Shown piece after piece: positions 14,245 to 18,523 of a DNA stretch of 18,523 bases. Origin of the DNA: Cytophagaceae bacterium (lineage in GTDB: Bacteria; Bacteroidota; Bacteroidia; Cytophagales; Cytophagaceae); the NCBI GenBank assembly GCA_021151805.1, contig JAGKWN010000083.1:1-18523 (forward strand). The letters run 5' to 3'. Position 1 is the stretch's first letter; each line of letters starts with the position of its first letter. The position numbers and the translations under genes were made by a program. Under the pieces are notes generated by a model. It did no database searches. It worked only from the letters and a program-made list of their open reading frames with translations, and was not told the origin of the DNA.

Positions 14245-14275
14245 AGGTTCTGAGAGCGATCTCAGAACCTTTTCT
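14245..14275 (+). terminator. Terminator between convergent genes
   Basis: A perfect 11-bp stem AGGTTCTGAGA (14245-14255) / TCTCAGAACCT (14260-14270) with loop GCGA, followed on the plus strand by TTTTCTATTTT. It ends the 40-residue lipoprotein transcript, touches the stop codon of the convergent response-regulator gene, and may act in both directions. Confidence 0.88.
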
Positions 14276-15428
14276 ATTTTACATAGGTCTTAACATCTGC
14301 CAATGTGATGGTTTTATCACTCATGATTACCAGGCGCTCAACCACATTTTTCAGTTCACGGATATTTCCTGTCCATGCTAAACCTTTTAATTCCTCTACA
14401 GCCTTGGCATCAATCTTTTTCGGCGTTGAACCATAATCTTCCGCTACAATCGTTAAAAAATGATTGATCAATAAAGGAATATCATCCGGACGCTCATTTA
14501 ATGCAGGTACTTCAATCGGAATCACATTGATGCGGTGGAACAAATCTTCCCGGAATCTTCCTTCTGCAATTTCCTTTGCTAGATTTTTATTGGTTGCAGC
14601 AATGATGCGTACATCAACTTTTATTTCTTTTTCACCACCAACACGTGTGATGGTATTCTCCTGCAGCGCACGGAGTACTTTGGCCTGCGCAGATAAGCTC
14701 ATATCGCCAATCTCATCCAGGAAAAGCGTGCCGCCGCTAGCTTGTTCAAACTTGCCGATCCGTTGCTTAATGGCTGAGGTGAACGATCCTTTTTCGTGAC
14801 CGAATAACTCACTTTCGATCAGTTCTGAAGGGATTGCTGCGCAGTTCACTTCGATCAATGGCTCGCCGGAACGTTTGCTTTGTGTATGAATAGCTCTGGC
14901 AACAAGTTCCTTACCCGCACCATTGGGGCCGGTGATCAACACACGTGCATCTGTAGGCGCAACTTTTTCAATGGTTTTGAAAATGTGCTGTATAGGTTTG
15001 GATTCACCAATGATCTGGTATGATTTGCTGACTTTTTTCTTAAGCGTTTTTGTTTCGCTCACCAGGTTTGAACGGTCCATAGCATTGCGTACACTGATCA
15101 GTAAACGGTTCAGATCAGGTGGCTTGGTAATAAAATCATAGGCGCCTTTGCGGGTAGCATCAATAGCCGTTTCAATAGAGCCATGCGCAGAGATCATGAT
15201 AAATGGTATCTCTTTCCCGGAAGTAAATACTTTTTCAAGTACTTCCATGCCATCCATCTTCGGCATCTTAATATCACAGAGTACAACATCGTACTCGTTT
15301 TCTAAAATCATTTTTAAACCTTCTTCGCCATCTTTAGCTTCTTCTACCGAATATTTTTCGTATTCAAGAATTTCCTTTAACGTACTGCGGATACTGCGTT
15401 CGTCGTCGATGATTAAAATTTTAGGCAT
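14274..15428 (-). CDS. Sigma-54-type response regulator without DNA-binding domain
   Basis: A 384-residue NtrC-like protein. The receiver (1-120) has the acidic pair D8/D9, phosphoacceptor Asp52, Ser80 and Lys102. The AAA+ domain has Walker A GPNGAGKE (167-174), the sigma-54 contact loop as GSFTSA (214-219) in place of GAFTGA, Walker B GGTLFLDEIGDM (232-243), sensor I ATN (278-280) and sensor II WTGNIRELKN (352-361). The protein ends at residue 384, right where the Fis-type HTH of NtrC proteins would follow, with no sign of a frameshift: a terminator begins next to the stop codon. It should therefore act in solution or through another DNA-bound protein. A cognate kinase is not adjacent; the orphan kinase at 56-2182 is only a candidate. 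Confidence 0.92.
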   Translation of the reverse strand: MPKILIIDDERSIRSTLKEILEYEKYSVEEAKDGEEGLKMILENEYDVVLCDIKMPKMDGMEVLEKVFTSGKEIPFIMISAHGSIETAIDATRKGAYDFITKPPDLNRLLISVRNAMDRSNLVSETKTLKKKVSKSYQIIGESKPIQHIFKTIEKVAPTDARVLITGPNGAGKELVARAIHTQSKRSGEPLIEVNCAAIPSELIESELFGHEKGSFTSAIKQRIGKFEQASGGTLFLDEIGDMSLSAQAKVLRALQENTITRVGGEKEIKVDVRIIAATNKNLAKEIAEGRFREDLFHRINVIPIEVPALNERPDDIPLLINHFLTIVAEDYGSTPKKIDAKAVEELKGLAWTGNIRELKNVVERLVIMSDKTITLADVKTYVK

Positions 15429-15461
15429 AGGTTGTATGTAATTTATAAGCCAGATTATAAA

Positions 15462-15528
15462 AAAGTGTAGAGTGTAGAGTGTACAGTGTAATGATCTTTT
15501 ACACTGTACACTCTACACTTTACACTTT
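15462..15528 (-). terminator. rnpB terminator built of heptamer repeats
   Basis: Two 30-base arms (15462-15491 and 15499-15528) are inverted repeats with a single mismatch around a 7-nt loop. Each arm consists of tandem units of the type GTGTAGA/GTGTACA. On the minus strand the stem is followed by six Ts, so it works as an intrinsic terminator for rnpB, starting about 12 bp past the RNA 3' end. The right arm continues into further CACTTTA units to 15535. Confidence 0.75.
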
Positions 15529-15540
15529 ACACTTTATAAA

Positions 15541-15953
15541 GAGCAATACAAGCCTGTAAGCCGGGTTCTGTTTCCCGATCCCGATAGCTATCGGGATCGG
15601 GACTCTTATCATTTATCTAGACCTTGCATCACTACAAGGCTCAAACGACCTACCCATTCCGGTTAATAACGCCAAAGCGCTATCTGGTACGAGCAGCACC
15701 ATGACCGGAACCTATTTGGTCTTTCAACTCCTAAGGTTTACCCCAATTCCACATCACTGCAGAACGAGTGAGCTCTTACCTCACTTTTTCACCCTTTCCA
15801 CACCGAAGCATGGTGGTTATTTTCTGCGGCCCTGTCTGTCCATTGATCATTTCTGATCAACAGCCTACCCGTTAGGTAGTAAGATGCTCTGTGTTGCCCG
15901 GACTTTCCTCCTTTGACCCGAAGATCAACGGCGATAAGACAACTTGTATTGCT
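15541..15953 (-). ncRNA. rnpB: RNase P RNA, bacterial class A
   Basis: This is the catalytic RNA of RNase P, which trims the 5' leader of tRNA precursors. Read on the minus strand, the 5' part holds GGAGGAAAGTCCGGGC (P4 5' strand, 15911-15896). The middle holds the conserved GGTGAGGTAAGAGC region (about 15788-15775), ACCAAATAGG, and TAGATAAATGA. The 3' part holds ACAGAACCCGGCTTAC (15571-15556). The ends pair as P1: AAGAGCAATACAAG at 15539-15552 is the exact complement of 15943-15956, so the mature ends lie near 15953 and 15541. P2 is GATAAGA with TCTTATC. The P19 position holds a 30-nt perfect palindrome. Exact ends are uncertain by a few bases. Confidence 0.95.
15573..15602 (-). repeat. 30-nt perfect palindrome inside rnpB (P19 position)
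   Basis: A perfect inverted repeat with 15-base arms, made of CCCGATCCCGATAG and its complement, lying between the 3' strands of P2 and P4. P19 stems occur here in many bacterial RNase P RNAs. I recall CCCGATAGCTATCGGG-type palindromes as repeated elsewhere in Bacteroidetes genomes, so this stem may be a domesticated repeat. Confidence 0.75.
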
Positions 15954-15956
15954 CTT

Positions 15957-15964
15957 CAAAGATA
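15957..15964 (-). promoter_or_regulatory. rnpB promoter -7 element
   Basis: On the minus strand TATCTTTG (15964-15957) is a perfect TAnnTTTG and ends just before the P1 helix of rnpB, placing initiation a few bases downstream at about 15953. The -33 region reads TTTCG near 15983, a weak match. Confidence 0.7.
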
Positions 15965-15973
15965 CATAAATAT

Positions 15974-16119
15974 GGCCTAAGGCGAAAGGCTTAAGGCCTA
16001 AAGCTTTTGCGACTCTTTAGCCTGCATTAGTTGGTATGTTGTTATATCTATGCTTTACAAGATACGTAACGAAATGCCTTAGGCATTTAGCGTTCCGCCT
16101 TTAGCATTTAGCCTTCGGC
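15974..16119. repeat. Intergenic block of GCCTAAGGC / GCTAAAGGC-type repeats
   Basis: Short related words (GGCCTAAGGC, AAAGGCTTAAGGCCTAAAGC, AATGCCTTAGGCATT, CGCCTTTAGCATTTAGCC) appear in two clusters, about 15974-16022 and 16072-16119, in opposite orientation. The second includes a perfect stem AAATGCC (16072-16078) / GGCATTT (16082-16088) and runs to the stop codon of the Smr gene. No gene is seen. The block may serve as the 3' end of the Smr transcript. Confidence 0.5.
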
Positions 16120-17067
16120 TTACTTAAGCTTTACCAGCGTTGCTCCATAACCAAAACGCTCTTTCTTCGCATCTTTAAAAAAGTCGATGCGTTTATTTTT
16201 ACTCAAACGTTTATGGATTTCATTTTTCAATACATTGTTGCCAATACCATGAATGAAAATAATTTCATCCATTCCGCTGGCAATGGCCTGGTCGAGTTTC
16301 TTTTCAAACGTACTGGTTTGAATATGCATGATCTGCATAGGTGTCAGCGTTTCCCAATCTGCTTCCAGCTTTTCGATATGCAGGTCAACTTCATGCTCCG
16401 GTTCGTCAAAAGCTACCGCTGCCGCTGCCGATGACGGGTTGTTTAATGCCGTCGCAAGGTTTTCTATATCTTTATTCTCAAGCTTCAGGTCGCTGTCAAT
16501 CGGCCAGGTGTTTGCTACACCTTTTAACAGCGCATGGTGCTTTTTATTCTTATAGAATTTTTCAGCTTTAACAATTACTTCAGTAGAGTAGGGCTGTATA
16601 ATCTTTTCAACACTTGGTAAGAGATAAATAAATTGAAAGATCAGATTGGGCCAGGACGAAAATTCACTGGTGTTCCATTCATCCAGGCTTAATACACTAC
16701 CGCCATCCAGTCGGCCGGATTGAATTAATACGGTTTGCTGTTTTGTTTTTTTGAAGCAGCTGAATAGTACGGCACAATTGCGCTCATTCACTAAAAACAC
16801 CCGGTGGGTACGATCGTTGAATGCCTGGAAAGCAATCTGTATAGTACCGTCCAATGTCTTTACAGATGTTGGTTGCCCGGCTTCAGGAGCAGAGGCTTTT
16901 CCCGTTAATAAGCCTTCTTCACTGGAAATGACTGTAACTTCTTTTTTTGCAACGGGAATCCGGAATCCATCTTCGATTTCAACTTCAATCTGCTGCGCAT
17001 CTATAATGCGCGTGATCATGCCGGACTCTTTACCGTGTACCAGTCGTACTTTATCGCCTATTTTCAT
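16120..17067 (-). CDS. DUF2027 protein with C-terminal Smr domain
   Basis: A 315-residue cytoplasmic protein. The N-terminus (1-50) is a small beta domain of the KOW-like kind, MKIGDKVRLVHGKESGMITRI, followed by a central beta-rich DUF2027-type region (about 70-165). The C-terminal Smr domain (about 224-315) has the motifs VDLHIEKL (Asp228, His230) and IFIHGIGNNVLKNEI (His273), where canonical Smr domains read HGxGxGxLR. Smr domains of MutS2 and related proteins cleave branched DNA or RNA, so a nuclease role is possible but unproven; the DLH-type motif is kept. It starts 5 bp after the DUF2279 gene, so both are one operon. An alanine run occurs at 214-219. Confidence 0.87.
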   Translation of the reverse strand: MKIGDKVRLVHGKESGMITRIIDAQQIEVEIEDGFRIPVAKKEVTVISSEEGLLTGKASAPEAGQPTSVKTLDGTIQIAFQAFNDRTHRVFLVNERNCAVLFSCFKKTKQQTVLIQSGRLDGGSVLSLDEWNTSEFSSWPNLIFQFIYLLPSVEKIIQPYSTEVIVKAEKFYKNKKHHALLKGVANTWPIDSDLKLENKDIENLATALNNPSSAAAAVAFDEPEHEVDLHIEKLEADWETLTPMQIMHIQTSTFEKKLDQAIASGMDEIIFIHGIGNNVLKNEIHKRLSKNKRIDFFKDAKKERFGYGATLVKLK

Positions 17068-17072
17068 AATTT

Positions 17073-17963
17073 CTAGAAATACATCCCATGCGCCTGTACT
17101 CCGTGTTCATTGAATTCGAGTGCAGGCATGGGAACTTTTAACATGTTAACTGTATAAAATATCGTTCGAAGCAATTTGCTTCTGGTATGAATACTCTGGA
17201 AATCTATATCCAGTGAAAGATAAAATTGACGGTAAGGATAATAACCTGCGGCATTGCTTTCTGATACATTGCCACGTACCATGCCATTGGCACCGTAGCC
17301 TGCAGATACACACAACCATTCAGGCCAGAAGAAATCTTTTTGTAGAAGCTTACGAACATTGAAAGACAACCAGTAGGTTTGTCCGTTATAATCTTTCAGC
17401 AATTGCTGGCCTGGGGTTTCGCCCAACAATGAAGGACTTACATCAGCATAGGCTGTATGATGAAAAGAAAATTTAGGAATGATCCGTAGTTCGTGCCAGG
17501 CCAGGTACTGACTCAACAATGTGGCACAGCCCAGTGTATTGAAAGCCATGTCGCCCATTGAAAATCCCCATTCAGATGAGAAGCCGTCAAATACTTCTAT
17601 AGTTGTTTGAAAGGCCAAGCCAGTGGCTGCTCCAAACCAAATTGCTTTTTTGCGTTTAGTACCGGTCCACAATAATACATCACTTGAAATTCTGCTGATC
17701 TGGAAAGCAGTAAAAAAATGTCCGCATTTATCCATCTGCATCCATTCTGAATTATCATTGAAGAAGTGAAATTCTTCAGAAGGATAGTCTTTATACCACA
17801 ACTGATACAAGCCGTATACGCTTGCACCATAGCCGATACCTGCTGCTGTTACGATGGGAATGAATCGTTCTTTTTTAAATGAAGAAGAATCCTGTGCTTT
17901 TGCTGAAAGGCAGAGACTGACTAAAACAACAAAGCAAACAAAATGCTTTAAAACGGTTTTCAT
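17073..17963 (-). CDS. DUF2279 family exported protein
   Basis: A 296-residue protein with a signal peptide (cleavage near SAKAQ, about residue 24). It resembles the DUF2279 family: MQMDKCGHFFTAFQISRI (about 75-92) followed by TTIEVFDGFSSEWGFSMGDMAFNTLG (about 118-145), an arrangement that recalls VanZ-like proteins. The rest is rich in aromatic residues and beta-strand-like. Function unknown; location is probably the envelope. The stop codon lies 5 bp before the start of the DUF2027-Smr gene, indicating cotranscription. A perfect -7 element TACCTTTG lies only 5 bp before the start codon. Confidence 0.85.
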   Translation of the reverse strand: MKTVLKHFVCFVVLVSLCLSAKAQDSSSFKKERFIPIVTAAGIGYGASVYGLYQLWYKDYPSEEFHFFNDNSEWMQMDKCGHFFTAFQISRISSDVLLWTGTKRKKAIWFGAATGLAFQTTIEVFDGFSSEWGFSMGDMAFNTLGCATLLSQYLAWHELRIIPKFSFHHTAYADVSPSLLGETPGQQLLKDYNGQTYWLSFNVRKLLQKDFFWPEWLCVSAGYGANGMVRGNVSESNAAGYYPYRQFYLSLDIDFQSIHTRSKLLRTIFYTVNMLKVPMPALEFNEHGVQAHGMYF

Positions 17964-17968
17964 GGTTG

Positions 17969-17976
17969 CAAAGGTA
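17969..17976 (-). promoter_or_regulatory. Candidate -7 element of the DUF2279-Smr operon
   Basis: TACCTTTG on the minus strand (17976-17969) is a perfect TAnnTTTG. Initiation 5-7 bp downstream would fall at or next to the ATG at 17963, implying a leaderless or nearly leaderless mRNA. No strong -33 TTG is seen. Confidence 0.45.
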
Positions 17977-18076
17977 GCAGTAATAACGTGTATTGTTATA
18001 AAATTAACAGGAATCGGTTTTTAAAATAAGAATTATTCAATTACTTTGTTCTGGTTATCAACTAAATAATAATTAT

Positions 18077-18505
18077 ATGAGTTTTATTAGTGAGTTTAAA
18101 GCTTTCGCCATGCGCGGAAATGTTGTAGACCTGGCAGTCGGTGTGATCATTGGCGGCGCTTTTGGTAAAATCGTATCGTCTATGGTTGATGATCTCATCA
18201 TGCCGTTGGTCAGCTTGTTTATGGGTGATAAGGGATTCAAGGATAAATTCTTTGCCTTTAGTTCTCAATCCTTTGAAAGCCTTGCTAAAGCTAAGGAAGC
18301 AGGTGTACCTGTATTGGCCTATGGTAATTTTATTCAAACGGTTATTGATTTTACTATTTTAGCTTTTGTTATTTTCTTGATGGTTAAAGGAATGAATAAT
18401 CTGAAGAAGAAAGAAGAGGCAGCAGCTGCCGTAGCACCTGCACCTGCTGAGCCAACCAAAGAAGAACTATTATTAACAGAAATAAGAGATCTATTAAAAA
18501 AATAA
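18077..18505 (+). CDS. mscL: Large-conductance mechanosensitive channel MscL
   Basis: A 142-residue inner-membrane channel that opens under membrane tension and protects against hypo-osmotic shock. The N-terminal helix and TM1 are MSFISEFKAFAMRGNVVDLAVGVIIGGAFGKIVSSMVDDLIMP, the strongly conserved MscL signature including the pore-lining GxxxG region. A periplasmic loop (about 50-80) and TM2 (about 84-106, VIDFTILAFVIFLMVKGMN) follow. The C-terminal part has an Ala/Pro-rich linker and the charged bundle helix KEELLLTEIRDLLKK. Length and architecture are normal for the pentameric family. It is a single gene with a near-consensus -7 element TTACTTTG (18041-18048) upstream, divergent from the DUF2279 operon. 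Confidence 0.96.
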   Translation: MSFISEFKAFAMRGNVVDLAVGVIIGGAFGKIVSSMVDDLIMPLVSLFMGDKGFKDKFFAFSSQSFESLAKAKEAGVPVLAYGNFIQTVIDFTILAFVIFLMVKGMNNLKKKEEAAAAVAPAPAEPTKEELLLTEIRDLLKK

Positions 18506-18523
18506 AATACCCTTTACTTATAC

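Noticed and set aside
14274..14280. Frameshift explaining the missing HTH of the response regulator
   Set aside because: The terminator stem begins within a few bases of the stop codon and the sequence beyond contains a different, oppositely oriented gene, so there is no room for a lost HTH segment.
15462..15602. Possible CRISPR or transposon ends around rnpB
   Set aside because: The repeats are inverted hairpins, not regularly spaced direct repeats with unique spacers, and there is no cas gene, transposase or target duplication.

Overview
The window reads as chromosomal DNA of a Bacteroidetes bacterium. The AT-rich composition, lipoproteins with an Asn/Ala-Ser-Cys lipobox, weak ribosome binding sites and several TAnnTTTG (-7 type) promoter elements all point there. 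The protein set (7TMR-DISM histidine kinase, DUF2027-Smr protein, DUF2279 protein, LuxE-like protein) resembles Cytophaga hutchinsonii or a close relative. That species guess is inference from recall, not a database result.

Layout. 56-2182 (+) encodes a membrane hybrid 7TM sensor histidine kinase. 2285-5403 (-) holds an IPT/TIG lipoprotein, a two-gene exported thioredoxin-fold operon (TlpA-like plus AhpC/TSA-like) and an ArsR repressor/SRPBCC pair behind a promoter with two operator-like repeats. 5655-6371 (+) is a Crp/Fnr regulator with FNR-like cysteines. 6566-12359 (+) is the main accessory block: an outer-membrane porin followed by a NrtA-type binding lipoprotein, NrtB permease and two ATPases (NrtC- and NrtD-like), most likely a nitrate (or similar anion) uptake operon. 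12437-12958 (-) is a small lipoprotein gene divergent from a LuxE/PaaK-like gene (12993-13988, +). A 40-residue lipoprotein gene lies at 14091-14213 (+). 14274-15428 (-) is a sigma-54 type response regulator that stops right after its AAA+ domain. The RNase P RNA gene (rnpB, -) occupies about 15541-15953. 16120-17963 (-) is a Smr-domain gene and a DUF2279 gene, and the window closes with mscL (18077-18505, +).

How it fits together. The Crp/Fnr gene and the porin-nrt operon share an exact 17-bp upstream sequence, TACGTATAAATACTTAA, which contains a dyad AnGTA-N4-TACnT with the 5-4-5 geometry of FNR boxes. A third dyad lies 30 bp downstream of the first at the regulator gene. The regulator carries CxxC cysteines near its N-terminus and an internal cysteine at the spacing seen in FNR. 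The simplest reading is an autoregulated, possibly iron-sulfur-containing regulator controlling a complete outer-membrane-to-cytoplasm anion uptake system.

Other points of interest are a 30-nt perfect palindrome sitting in the P19 position of RNase P RNA, a 30-bp heptamer-built hairpin that looks like the rnpB terminator, a start codon inside a 19-bp palindrome, and the sigma-54 activator without an HTH domain. I saw no CRISPR array, tRNA, transposase or integrase.
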